64,000 bases of DNA. Origin: Chitinimonas arctica (lineage in GTDB: Bacteria; Pseudomonadota; Gammaproteobacteria; Burkholderiales; Chitinimonadaceae). Positions 25,876 through 33,689 of the stretch are shown here, piece by piece. The notes below the pieces were generated by a model. The model did not search any database, was not told the DNA's origin, and worked only from the letters and a program-made list of their open reading frames with translations. Location of the stretch: contig NZ_CP041730.1 of assembly GCF_007431345.1 (NCBI RefSeq), positions 1,612,001 to 1,676,000 of the forward strand, in the 5' to 3' direction. The stretch's first letter is position 1. Every line of letters begins with the position of its first letter. The translations under genes and the position numbers were made by a program.

Positions 25876-26209
25876 CTGCCAACCCAGCGCACCATGGGCG
25901 GCGGGCCTGGCCCGATATTCAACGGCTCGGCTAAGCCGCTTAACAAGCTGAGCCGAGGCGGGATGCTATTCCGCTCCCCTTGCCGTCGGCCTTCCCGGAT
26001 CGCTGCACCATTCACTCCATGAGCCCGGATAGAGCCGGCTGCCCTTCAGGCCAGCCACTTCCAGCGCCAATAGATTATGGCAGGCGGTAACGCCCGAACC
26101 GCACTGCTGCACGGTATCGTGGACATCGGTGCCGGCCAGGATGGCTTGCCATTCCTCGCGCAGCGTAGCGGCCGGTCTTGAGGCCGGATAGGTCGTCGTC
26201 CAAGTGCAG
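25876..26209 (-). pseudogene. Decayed copy of higA 3' end plus sseA fragments
   Basis: This stretch holds no intact gene. From about 25876 to 25933 it is a diverged copy of the end of higA (compare the plus-strand block just before 26956). From 25934 to 26176 it is, base for base as far as I can see, the same as 26947-27189, the last part of intact sseA with the higA-sseA junction. At CCGGT (26172-26176) it jumps to 26177-26209, which matches intact sseA at 27648-27680 with two differences, so about 453 bases of sseA are missing. The reading frame cannot give a working sulfurtransferase. Confidence 0.85.
25934..26176. repeat. 243-bp direct repeat, left copy
   Basis: Appears identical to 26947-27189 (offset 1013 bases). 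It covers the higA-sseA junction and the 3' end of sseA. Together the two copies flank the higBA pair. Confidence 0.88.
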
Positions 26210-26358
26210 CGAGTGGACGGAATTCCGTGATGTCCACTGGATCAACTTCACCATCCAAGTGCAAACGGACCTATGGTTCATACACAGCAAGCCATTCTCG
26301 AAAGGATGGCCATGCTCCTGGAAGCAGCTGAAGCAAGCGTCAATCAAAGTTGATGAAC

Positions 26359-26375
26359 GTAAACAAGTTATTTAC
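26359..26375. promoter_or_regulatory. Probable HigA operator
   Basis: GTAAACAAGTTATTTAC is a 17-bp inverted repeat with one mismatched pair around a central G, placed 9 bases before the higB ATG. HigA antitoxins usually repress their own operon through such palindromes next to the start. Confidence 0.5.
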
Positions 26376-26384
26376 ACTACACTC

Positions 26385-26663
26385 ATGATATTGAGCTTCC
26401 AACACAAGGGTCTAGCGCAGTTTCATCACACTGGAAACCAAGCAGGCATACAAGCAGCTCATGCCGCGAAGCTGCGCAAGCTGTTGACTGCCTTGGATGC
26501 CGCAGCCGCACCGTCGGATTTGGCGCTACCCAGCTTTAGCTATCATCCGCTTAAGGGTAACCTGAAAGGTTACTTTTCACTGACAGTAAGCGGCAACTGG
26601 CGTCTCATCTTCCGCTGGCAGGGAACAGATGTAGAACTCCTCAATTATCTGGATTACCACTAG
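26385..26663 (+). CDS. higB: HigB/RelE-family mRNA interferase toxin
   Basis: This 92-residue toxin cleaves mRNA on the ribosome. It matches the HigB subgroup closely: SFQHKGLAQFHHTGNQAGIQ near the start, then LPSFSYHPLKGN, then the C-terminal SLTVSGNWRLIFRWQG and YLDYH with the basic and aromatic residues typical of the active surface. I start at the ATG at 26385, which gives the family start MILSFQHKG; the longer frame runs back into the operator. No Shine-Dalgarno is evident. It precedes its antitoxin by 8 bases, the usual higBA order. Confidence 0.93.
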   Translation: MILSFQHKGLAQFHHTGNQAGIQAAHAAKLRKLLTALDAAAAPSDLALPSFSYHPLKGNLKGYFSLTVSGNWRLIFRWQGTDVELLNYLDYH

Positions 26664-26671
26664 GAGATCGT

Positions 26672-26956
26672 ATGCACATGCACAACCCTGCCCATCCGGG
26701 CGAGATTTTGAAGGATTGGCTAGACGACCTGGACCAGACGATCGCAGGGTTCGCCGACCGTATCGACGTATCGCGCACAACCATGTCCAAAATCATCAAT
26801 GGCCATAGTAGGGTAACGGCCGATGTGGACTTACGCTTGGCGGCAGCCCTCGGTACTACCGAGGGCTATTGGCTGCGCATACAGACCCAACGCGATCTAT
26901 GGGAGGCAAAGCAGCAGGCTCGGCCCAATATTCAACGACTTGCCTTAGCCGCTTAA
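26672..26956 (+). CDS. higA: HigA antitoxin, XRE-type
   Basis: This 94-residue antitoxin has the HigA signature HPGEILKDWLDD followed by a helix-turn-helix (TIAGFADRIDVSRTTMSKIINGHSRVT in parts) and GYWLRIQTQRDLWEA. It binds and blocks HigB and represses the operon, probably at the palindrome before higB. An AGGAG lies just before the ATG. Its last 12 or so codons lie at the edge of the 243-bp repeat, and a diverged copy of its 3' end survives near 25876-25933, so the duplication unit once contained higA. Confidence 0.94.
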   Translation: MHMHNPAHPGEILKDWLDDLDQTIAGFADRIDVSRTTMSKIINGHSRVTADVDLRLAAALGTTEGYWLRIQTQRDLWEAKQQARPNIQRLALAA

Positions 26957-27189
26957 CAAGCTGAGCCGAGGCGGGATGCTATTCCGCTCCCCTTGCCGTC
27001 GGCCTTCCCGGATCGCTGCACCATTCACTCCATGAGCCCGGATAGAGCCGGCTGCCCTTCAGGCCAGCCACTTCCAGCGCCAATAGATTATGGCAGGCGG
27101 TAACGCCCGAACCGCACTGCTGCACGGTATCGTGGACATCGGTGCCGGCCAGGATGGCTTGCCATTCCTCGCGCAGCGTAGCGGCCGGT
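26947..27189. repeat. 243-bp direct repeat, right copy
   Basis: Right copy of the repeat at 25934-26176, lying across the end of higA and the 3' end of intact sseA. Recombination between the copies would delete or duplicate higBA. Confidence 0.88.
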
Positions 27190-27824
27190 TTGAAGCGGCC
27201 GTCGGCCGCCAGATTGGCCTGGAAAAACCGGTTGCGGGCGCCGGGAATATGTCCCGCCACCGGATCGATGGTTTCTCCTTCACCGGCAAAGCGTCCCGGC
27301 GCCCGGGCATCGATCACGGTGAATTCCTGCCGGTCCAGATTGTCCAGCACCGTCGAGACATCGACGGTCCAGGCCTTATGCACGCGCGCATCGAAGCTGC
27401 CCGCACGCACCGCCGGCACGGTTTGGGTCAGCGCGCCACCGGCGGCCTGCCATGCAGCTACGCCGCCATCGAGCACCTGTACAGAGTCAAAGCCAAGCCA
27501 ACGCAACAACCACCACAAGCGCGCCGCATACATGCCGCCCTGCGCGTCATAGGCCACTACCCGCCGATCCGCCGCCAAACCCGATGCCGCCAGCCGCTGT
27601 GCCAGCGCTTTTGGATCGGGTAGCGGATGGCGGCCGTTATCACCGGTCTTGAGGCCGGAGAGATCGTCGTCCAAGTGCAGGAAATAAGCGCCGGGCAAGT
27701 GGCCGGCTTCATAGGCCTGACGGCCAGCCTTGGGGTCGGCCAGGTCGTGGCGGCAATCGAACAGCAGCAGCTCAGGCTGATCGATTTGTACAAGTAGCTC
27801 GGTGGCGGTGATCAGTGGCGACAA
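26979..27824 (-). CDS. sseA: 3-mercaptopyruvate sulfurtransferase
   Basis: This 281-residue enzyme transfers sulfur from 3-mercaptopyruvate to an acceptor. It has two rhodanese domains: the first with LLFDCRHDLADPKAG and a catalytic-site-lacking fold, the second with the active-site loop CGSGVTA, Cys at about 237. The length equals that of Escherichia coli SseA. I start at TTG 27824 because AGGAG lies 6 bases upstream and the length then fits; the ATG at 27860 lacks such a site. The 3' end lies in the 243-bp repeat, whose second copy lies on the far side of higBA. Confidence 0.93.
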   Translation of the reverse strand: MSPLITATELLVQIDQPELLLFDCRHDLADPKAGRQAYEAGHLPGAYFLHLDDDLSGLKTGDNGRHPLPDPKALAQRLAASGLAADRRVVAYDAQGGMYAARLWWLLRWLGFDSVQVLDGGVAAWQAAGGALTQTVPAVRAGSFDARVHKAWTVDVSTVLDNLDRQEFTVIDARAPGRFAGEGETIDPVAGHIPGARNRFFQANLAADGRFKPAATLREEWQAILAGTDVHDTVQQCGSGVTACHNLLALEVAGLKGSRLYPGSWSEWCSDPGRPTARGAE

Positions 27825-27939
27825 GACTTTCTCCTGACAACAGGCAAGTGCCTGCGGCAATGGGTTGAGTATCGCCGCGATTCTAGGCCGAGATGGAAGG
27901 AAATGGCATGGGTGTTCAAGCCTCGGCGGGCGCCTGCGG

Positions 27940-28710
27940 CTATTTCTGCATGACGCCTTCGTGGAAATCGGCCAGCGCCTTTTCCATGCTGCCGTCGCGG
28001 CGGATAATTTCCAGCGCCTGGTTGAAGCTGCTCAACAAGGCTTGGGCATGCGGATATTTGCGCGACACGATCAGGTGCAGCGATTGCTGCTCAGGCCCGA
28101 ATGGCATGGCGATGGTGGCGAACTGGGTCGCCCGGCCGGGGGAATTCTGCTGGATAAGATACCAGCCGACCAATTCGTCCTGCGGCATGAAGTCCACCCG
28201 CCCGCTTTCCAGCACCCGCAGCGCGGCGGCTTCATCGGGCGAGTACAGGATGACGGCGCCGGCCGAGCGCATGGCTTCGTCCCACCAATATCCCCGCGGC
28301 GTAGCCAGTGTCTTGCCGGCCAATTCACGCACGTTCTGCAAAGGTGGGCGTATCTTATCGCCGGCGTGGTAGAACAGGACGGTGCGGCCGCCTATCAGCG
28401 GCGAACTGAAGTGATATTTCTGCATGCGCTGCGCGGTCGGCACATAAGGCAGGCCGGCAAAAGCCTCGCCGTTCTGCACCATCTGCTCCACCCGTGGCCA
28501 ACTGACGAAAACCCAGGCCGGGCGGGTCCCCATCCGGGCCATGACGCGGTTCATCAGGCCGCCAAGGATGCCTTTGTCCTGCATCGTCGTGGAAATATAC
28601 GGCGGCCATTCCCCGGTCGCGATCGGAATGGGCTGCAAGGCGCCGACTTCCTCGGCACAAGCTGCCCGGGCAAGCAATAGCGCCGCGAATGCTGCCGCGA
28701 AACGCCTCAT
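27940..28710 (-). CDS. Periplasmic family-3-like solute-binding protein
   Basis: This 256-residue secreted protein has a signal peptide (MRRFAAAFAALLLARAACAE) and the motifs ATGEWPPYIS, then GGLMNRVMARMG, then VEQMVQNGEAFAGLPYVPTAQRM typical of small transporter substrate-binding domain proteins. A conserved VDFMPQDELVGWYLIQQ lies in the second lobe. No permease is adjacent, so it may be an orphan. It resembles the protein at 5745-6533 in type but not closely in sequence. Confidence 0.88.
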   Translation of the reverse strand: MRRFAAAFAALLLARAACAEEVGALQPIPIATGEWPPYISTTMQDKGILGGLMNRVMARMGTRPAWVFVSWPRVEQMVQNGEAFAGLPYVPTAQRMQKYHFSSPLIGGRTVLFYHAGDKIRPPLQNVRELAGKTLATPRGYWWDEAMRSAGAVILYSPDEAAALRVLESGRVDFMPQDELVGWYLIQQNSPGRATQFATIAMPFGPEQQSLHLIVSRKYPHAQALLSSFNQALEIIRRDGSMEKALADFHEGVMQK

Positions 28711-29033
28711 GATCGAAGCCTCGACAAAGGATGGGGATCTACTCAGGATAGCGCGCCGGAATCGACGTGGTGCGAAAAGGTTGCCAGCTTAGGAAGTCGA
28801 TAATTCTTGAATCATTCGCTGACGCATGACCACCTCCATTAGCGCTAACGGAACAGCACCTTCAGTCTACCCAGCGTGGAGAGTTTGGCTCCAGCGAACA
28901 AACTCGTTGGAGATCCCGCCATGGCAAGACCCTTCAAGCTGGACCAGGTGCGACAAAACGCGGAAGACAGGCGCGCCTGGGTGTCGAGGTTCGGCCATAG
29001 CGCTTAGTGGTTGCCGATTTCACCTGGGAGAGG
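28711..29033. other. Gene-poor stretch, possible small ORF
   Basis: These 323 bases separate the binding-protein gene from the AT-rich orphan gene. The plus strand holds an 84-codon frame (28826-29080) that overlaps the next gene and has no support. A shorter frame at 28921-29007 has a Shine-Dalgarno and is listed separately. I see no repeat or element end here. Confidence 0.5.
28921..29007 (+). CDS. Possible 28-residue small protein or truncated gene start
   Basis: An ATG with GGAG 8 bases upstream opens a 28-codon frame beginning MARPFKLDQVRQNAEDRRAW and ending at TAG 29005-29007. The peptide is charged and helical-looking. It could be a small protein or the 5' remnant of a lost gene. Nothing in the context shows which. 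Confidence 0.25.
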   Translation: MARPFKLDQVRQNAEDRRAWVSRFGHSA

Positions 29034-30122
29034 TTATGCGAAGCCGGATCGAGAACAGACTTTCTTCCCATATGAATTGAAAATTTTCTCAAGCCTCCGC
29101 GTATCTTGGGTTTCTACGCCGTCAGGATTCTTTCCATCCTTGTAACGAACCTTAAATTCGCCCTGATCCAATTTTGCGTACCCTTCCGCCAAATCTCTTT
29201 TAATGGAATTCATTCGAGCCGACCCTCCCCCTTTACTACTTATTTCAGAGAGTTCGACTTCCAATTTCTCGCAACTGCGCAAAATATCCGTAGCTCCCTC
29301 AATTTTATAAGTTACTTCGTACCCTTCACTACGATTGGATAGCTTAAGCGTCTCCGTTTTGATAAAATCAACCTTTTCCTTAACACGATACTCATCCACA
29401 AGACGACTTTGAAAACATTCTTCCAACCCTCCCAGCGACGGCAATGCGGATCTATTAAAGCGGTGTAACGGACTTGCCTGGTTGAGTATTCTATTCAAAG
29501 CATCAACATCGGACGGATTAACAGCGGCAGCCCTCAGCTGCGCCTTATTGAATTTAGCATTGCACAAACCACTTCTTGCTTTTTGGGAAGCATCGTTTTG
29601 CAAATTACTGTTCTCGCGCAACAATGCGTAAATTTGTTGCCGCAGCTCTTCAAATACGAAATGGTGCTCGGTATTATTGCTACCTACAACTGCTTTTTCT
29701 TTTTCCGCTCCAACTCTGTCAGGCAAGGAATCTGCTAGCGCATTGCATTCATTTTCATACGCCTCGATGATGCGGCCGTACTCGATTCGCGGCGCAAAAC
29801 ATTGTATATGTCTATCCAGCTCTTCTTTCTCCCGCTTAACTCCCTCAACACATTCTTTCATGCGATCCAGCAGACCTCGAATCCGTGTATTGTTTTCCTC
29901 AATCTGACGTGCAATCAATTGATGATCTGGCTCTTGCGCCCGAGAGAACAGGTTTTTTATAATCCCATCAAAGCATTTCAATACGCCTTTCGCTGCAAGT
30001 TCAATTGAAATGAGCACACCATCCTGCACTTTAATTTCACCAGACCGAGTGGGCGGACTCCCTAATGAACTCGATCCAGAAATTGCATTCAAACTATTTC
30101 GACCAACCCTTACATCACTCAT
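29034..30122 (-). CDS. Orphan coiled-coil protein, AT-richer than neighbours
   Basis: This 362-residue protein matches no family I know. Residues 1-30 are Ser/Gly/Asn-rich and unstructured-looking (MSDVRVGRNSLNAISGSSSL in part), residues about 70-115 are heavily charged and likely coiled-coil, and the C-terminal half is mixed helix and strand with many Lys, Glu and Ser. There is no signal peptide or membrane span. I start at the ATG at 30122 (GGGAAAG about 8 bases upstream); the frame extends to 30215. The codon use and base content are visibly AT-richer than flanking genes, which suggests transfer. A Ser-rich N-terminus recalls secreted effectors, but no chaperone or secretion genes are near. 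Confidence 0.7.
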   Translation of the reverse strand: MSDVRVGRNSLNAISGSSSLGSPPTRSGEIKVQDGVLISIELAAKGVLKCFDGIIKNLFSRAQEPDHQLIARQIEENNTRIRGLLDRMKECVEGVKREKEELDRHIQCFAPRIEYGRIIEAYENECNALADSLPDRVGAEKEKAVVGSNNTEHHFVFEELRQQIYALLRENSNLQNDASQKARSGLCNAKFNKAQLRAAAVNPSDVDALNRILNQASPLHRFNRSALPSLGGLEECFQSRLVDEYRVKEKVDFIKTETLKLSNRSEGYEVTYKIEGATDILRSCEKLEVELSEISSKGGGSARMNSIKRDLAEGYAKLDQGEFKVRYKDGKNPDGVETQDTRRLEKIFNSYGKKVCSRSGFA

Positions 30123-30615
30123 AGAAAATCTTTCCCGCACATATAATTCGGTTGCAAGCGCAATTCTTACATGCCCAAGTAATCTAGTGGATGGCGTAGA
30201 CAAATCCATCACCAAGCGGGGGTAGGTTACCTATATGCCACATGGTAATTACGATGATATCCATTGTATTGGCATCAACATAGTCTGCTTTGGCAGATGA
30301 TCCGAAACTTTCGTAAAATTCTCCGTCGGCTTGAATTGGCGCGGCTCCGTATAAAGGTAACTGTCGGCGTTGGAGCAAGTTTGCTGATCCGAACTCGATC
30401 AATCACCGGCACGTGTGCGTCTAGTGCCGTACGAGATCTTCCGGATTTCGACGTATCTGCTCGGTCTGAGAGGCCATACGATTCGCACCGACGACCCCGA
30501 GTTCATGCTATTTTGGTATGCCACGCCAAGATAGAACTGATTCATAATCCGGTATGCGGAACTTCCCACCCCCAGCTTCCAGCATGAAGGTTCCAACCCA
30601 ACAAAAAGTGCACGC
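30123..30615. other. Decayed AT-rich stretch upstream of the orphan gene
   Basis: These 493 bases contain no convincing gene. The minus strand holds a 72-codon frame (30184-30402) with a protein-like patch (AKADYVDANTMDIIVITMWH) but no Shine-Dalgarno and no domain, so it may be the remnant of a lost gene. The base content is like the orphan gene beside it. It may contain the promoter of the orphan gene. Confidence 0.4.
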
Positions 30616-30885
30616 ATGCGTAACTTCGTAGCTACTGGGATCCTTGCCGTCCAATTTACGCTTGTCGCCGTTGCGGACAGATTGCCCGCGATATTGGCAC
30701 CAGCGGTCGCAGCTTCGGTTTACGGCCCGCTCTGGGTGCTCTCCATGCTTGGCCTACCCGTCTTCGGCAATGCCGAGTCCGGCGGCTGGGCGGGCCCCAG
30801 CCTGTTTGGCTGGCTGTGCGCCATCCTCTTCTGGGCGGTCGCATGGTGGATATTTGTCCAGGCTGTAGTCAAGCTTCGGTCTTAG
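30616..30885 (+). CDS. Small two-to-three-span membrane protein
   Basis: This 89-residue protein is almost entirely hydrophobic, with segments VATGILAVQFTLVAVADRLP, LAPAVAASVYGPLWVLSML and LFGWLCAILFWAVAWWIFVQ. I do not recognise a family with certainty; short proteins of this look are common in betaproteobacteria. It reads with normal codon use for the host, unlike the AT-rich stretch just before it. The Shine-Dalgarno is weak. Confidence 0.55.
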   Translation: MRNFVATGILAVQFTLVAVADRLPAILAPAVAASVYGPLWVLSMLGLPVFGNAESGGWAGPSLFGWLCAILFWAVAWWIFVQAVVKLRS

Positions 30886-31054
30886 GCAAAGCCGCCACAC
30901 AATCACACGCAACTAATCAGCCGCCAAGCGGTCTGTTCGCGAAGCGGATGGCCTCGCCGTGGGTAGCTGCCCATTGCCATGGTCCGCTTGCGAATAGCCA
31001 TATCAAGTTTATTTTACGCCACGACATATTATTTTAATAAAGAGGGATTCAGAA

Positions 31055-31603
31055 ATGGTTGCAACGATGACGTTCGATACCTTACAAATGGTTGCACGCC
31101 TGGAGCAGGCCGGCATTCCAACCGAGCACGCCAAGGCGCAAGTGATGATGCTGGCCGACGTACTGGCCACCGAGCATGCGGGGTACGCTGAAACCTACTC
31201 GACCAAGTCGGATATTAACCAGCATTTGACCAACATCGATAAAGACCTCGTACTGACCAATGTCAAGATTGACCAGCACGTGGTCGAATTGAATGCCAAG
31301 ATCGACCGACACGCCATCGAATTGAATGCCAAGATTGACCAGCATGCTAGCGAATTCAACGCCAAGCTTGAAAAAACCAACACCAAGATTGACCAGCATG
31401 CCGTCGAATTCAATGCCAAGCTTGAAAAAACCAACACCAAGATTGATCAGCATGCCGTCGAATTCAATGCCAAGCTTGAAATGCTGGATTCGAAATCCGA
31501 TAAACGTACATCGGAGCTAAAGGCGGAACTGATTCGCTGGGTGGTAGCGGTCAGCACCTTGCAAGGAACGTTGATATCCGCCTTGCTGCTGAGACTCCAC
31601 TAA
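31055..31603 (+). CDS. DUF1640/CCDC90-like coiled-coil protein with hendecad and heptad repeats
   Basis: This 182-residue protein starts with the family pattern TFDTLQMVARLEQAGIPTEH and ends with a single membrane span (LIRWVVAVSTLQGTLISALL). Between them residues 71-146 are built from 11-residue units (KIDQHAVEFNA type) and 7-residue units (KLEKTNT type) in the order 11, 11, then 11+7 three times. Such mixing of hendecads and heptads makes a long coiled coil of adjustable twist, likely anchored by the C-terminal span. Family members are often near phage or restriction regions and their role is unsettled. AGAGGG sits 8 bases before the ATG. Confidence 0.85.
   Translation: MVATMTFDTLQMVARLEQAGIPTEHAKAQVMMLADVLATEHAGYAETYSTKSDINQHLTNIDKDLVLTNVKIDQHVVELNAKIDRHAIELNAKIDQHASEFNAKLEKTNTKIDQHAVEFNAKLEKTNTKIDQHAVEFNAKLEMLDSKSDKRTSELKAELIRWVVAVSTLQGTLISALLLRLH
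31331..31492. repeat. Three tandem 54-bp units in the coiled-coil gene
   Basis: Units 31331-31384, 31385-31438 and 31439-31492 encode 18 residues each (11+7). The first two are nearly identical and the third diverges in its last 7 codons. Two shorter 33-bp relatives precede them at 31265-31330. The near identity suggests recent expansion. Confidence 0.85.
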
Positions 31604-31680
31604 CCGCCAGGTACTCAGCTCCAATAGGATTGCCGCCACGGTTTTCGCCCGACTACCCCCTAGCCGGGCGCGCCCCTGGA

Positions 31681-32160
31681 TTAGCTCGTGAACAGCAGGC
31701 AAACCGCCTGCGCCTCGATGCTGGCTCCTTCGCCGACCGGCCCCAGCTTTTCGTAGGTCTTGGCCTTGATATTTACCTGGGTGACGGCCACACCCAGATC
31801 CTCGGCGATATTGCCCTGCATGGCGGCGATATGCGGCGCCATCTTCGGCGCTTGCGCCAGGATGGAGGCATCCAGATTACCTAGCGTCCAACCGGCCAAG
31901 CGCACCCGGCGATAAGCCTCGCGCAGTAGCGCACGGCTATCCGCACCCTTGAATTCCGGGTCGGTGTCGGGAAAATGACGACCGATATCGCCTAGTCCGG
32001 CCGCACCCAGCAAGGCGTCGGTGATGGCATGCAGCAGCGCATCGGCATCGGAGTGGCCATACAGCCCCTTGTCGAACGGGATGGTGACCCCGCCCAATAT
32101 CAGGGGACGCCCTTCCACCAGGCGGTGCACGTCCCAACCCTGCCCTATGCGAAAGCTCAT
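31681..32160 (-). CDS. ispF: 2-C-methyl-D-erythritol 2,4-cyclodiphosphate synthase
   Basis: This 159-residue enzyme makes the cyclodiphosphate intermediate of the non-mevalonate isoprenoid pathway. The metal ligands are Asp10 and His12 (GWDVHRL) and His44 (LLHAI), with the conserved GHSDAD and DIGRHFPDTD. Length and motifs fit the family. Its ATG overlaps the stop of ispD by 4 bases, so it is translated in step with it. Confidence 0.98.
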   Translation of the reverse strand: MSFRIGQGWDVHRLVEGRPLILGGVTIPFDKGLYGHSDADALLHAITDALLGAAGLGDIGRHFPDTDPEFKGADSRALLREAYRRVRLAGWTLGNLDASILAQAPKMAPHIAAMQGNIAEDLGVAVTQVNIKAKTYEKLGPVGEGASIEAQAVCLLFTS

Positions 32161-32852
32161 ACGCGGTTCCTTTCTGCGAGATATAGCGAGGCAAGCGCAA
32201 GATCATCCGGATAGGTCACCTTGATATTGCGCTCATTGCCGGCAACCAGGCGCGGCGCCAGCCCCAGCGCCTCGATGGCGCTGGCCTCATCGGTGATACC
32301 GGCATGCGTGGCGCTTTCCAGGGCACGCAGCAGCATGCCATGACGGAACATCTGCGGTGTCTGGGCGCGCCACAGCGTATCGCGCGGCACCGTGGCAAGG
32401 CTGCGGCCCTCGCCGTCGGCCCGCTTGAGCGTATCCGCCAGCGGCAAGGCAAGCAGCCCGCCGACCGGATCATCGCGCAGGGTGTCGATCAGGCGCTCCA
32501 CTTCCTCGACGCCGATACACGGCCGCGCCGCATCATGCACCAGTATCCAATCGTCTGCCGCCACGCTGGCCTGCAAGGCGGCCAAGCCATTGCGCACGGT
32601 TTCTGCCCGGCTGGCGCCGCCGCAGCGCAGGACGGTGAGTTTATCCATGCCGGCCACCCACGCCGGCTCGAACCAGGCGTCGTCGGGCGACAGCACCAGT
32701 ACGACCCGTTCCAGGCCGGGGCAGCCAAGCAAGGCGCGCAAGGTATGCACCAGCAAGGGCTGTCCCAACAATGGCAGGTATTGCTTGGGCGTTGCCGCGC
32801 CCATGCGGCTGCCCGAGCCGGCCGCCGGCAGGAGGGCGACGAAGCGATTCAT
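32157..32852 (-). CDS. ispD: 2-C-methyl-D-erythritol 4-phosphate cytidylyltransferase
   Basis: This 231-residue enzyme joins CTP to methylerythritol phosphate. The nucleotide-binding start LLPAAGSGSRMG, the lysine of PKQYLPL, and DAARPCI are all present. It overlaps dnaQ upstream and ispF downstream by 4 bases each, forming a dnaQ-ispD-ispF run. Confidence 0.98.
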   Translation of the reverse strand: MNRFVALLPAAGSGSRMGAATPKQYLPLLGQPLLVHTLRALLGCPGLERVVLVLSPDDAWFEPAWVAGMDKLTVLRCGGASRAETVRNGLAALQASVAADDWILVHDAARPCIGVEEVERLIDTLRDDPVGGLLALPLADTLKRADGEGRSLATVPRDTLWRAQTPQMFRHGMLLRALESATHAGITDEASAIEALGLAPRLVAGNERNIKVTYPDDLALASLYLAERNRV

Positions 32853-33592
32853 GCCGTGGCCGCTTCGGTGTCCAGGCTACGCCATAGGCATTGCCCTTTT
32901 ACCGCCTTATCGAGCGCGTCGAGATAGGCCGCATGCTCGGCCAGTTCCGCCTCGCTGGCGGCCACGCGCTTCAACGCGCCGCGCCGGTCACGCGCCGCAC
33001 TGGCGGCTGCCGCCAAGCCGGCAAGATCGTGACTATCGGTCGCGGCGGTCGAGTCGATCAGCAGGCTGTCCTGGCCACGGGTCATGGACAGGTACACCTC
33101 GGCCAACAGTTCGCAGTCGATCAGCGCGCCGTGCAGGGTCCGGGCACTGCGATCCACTTCGAAGCGGTCGCACAAGGCATCGAGGCTATTGCGCTTGCCG
33201 GGAAACATTTCCTTGGCATCGCGCAGGGTATCGATCACGCCGCTGACGTAATCGCTCATCTTGCCGCGCCCCAGCTTGGCCAGCTCCATATTCAGGTAGC
33301 CGATATCGAAGGGCGCGTTATGGATGATCAACTCTGCGCCTTCGATAAAGCGCAGGAAGTCGTCGACGATGGCTGCGAATTTCGGCTTATCGGCCAGGAA
33401 TTCGGTGGTCAAGCCGTGCACATTCAAGGCGCCCGGTTCGCTATCCCGCTCGGGGTTGATATGCCGATGGAAATGCCGCTCGGGCGGCGAAAGTTTTCGG
33501 CTCACCATTTCGACCGCGGCGATTTCCAGGATGCGGTTGCCGTCTTCGACCCTCAGGCCGGTGGTTTCGGTATCGAGGATGATTTGACGCAT
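32849..33592 (-). CDS. dnaQ: DNA polymerase III epsilon subunit
   Basis: This 247-residue proofreading exonuclease removes mispaired bases during replication. The exonuclease motifs are DTETTG (Asp7, Glu9), HNAPFDIGYLN and HGALIDCELLAEVYL. I start at the ATG at 33592, which gives the canonical MRQIILDTETTG; the frame continues upstream to 33631 without a matching sequence. The stop overlaps the ispD start by 4 bases. Confidence 0.98.
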   Translation of the reverse strand: MRQIILDTETTGLRVEDGNRILEIAAVEMVSRKLSPPERHFHRHINPERDSEPGALNVHGLTTEFLADKPKFAAIVDDFLRFIEGAELIIHNAPFDIGYLNMELAKLGRGKMSDYVSGVIDTLRDAKEMFPGKRNSLDALCDRFEVDRSARTLHGALIDCELLAEVYLSMTRGQDSLLIDSTAATDSHDLAGLAAAASAARDRRGALKRVAASEAELAEHAAYLDALDKAVKGQCLWRSLDTEAATA

Positions 33593-33689
33593 GTGAAGCG
33601 GGTTTCCTAAAGAAGCGCCAAACCTATCCACGTAACGGTGAGGTGGATGGATTCGGCGGTGTTACTGATTGAAATGCGCCGTCAGGCTG

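Noticed and set aside
30184..30402. 72-codon minus-strand frame next to the orphan gene
   Set aside because: Protein-like patch only, no ribosome site and no domain; kept only as possible decayed sequence.
31331..31492. Tandem repeats considered as a possible CRISPR array
   Set aside because: The units are adjacent without spacers and are in frame within a coiled-coil gene.
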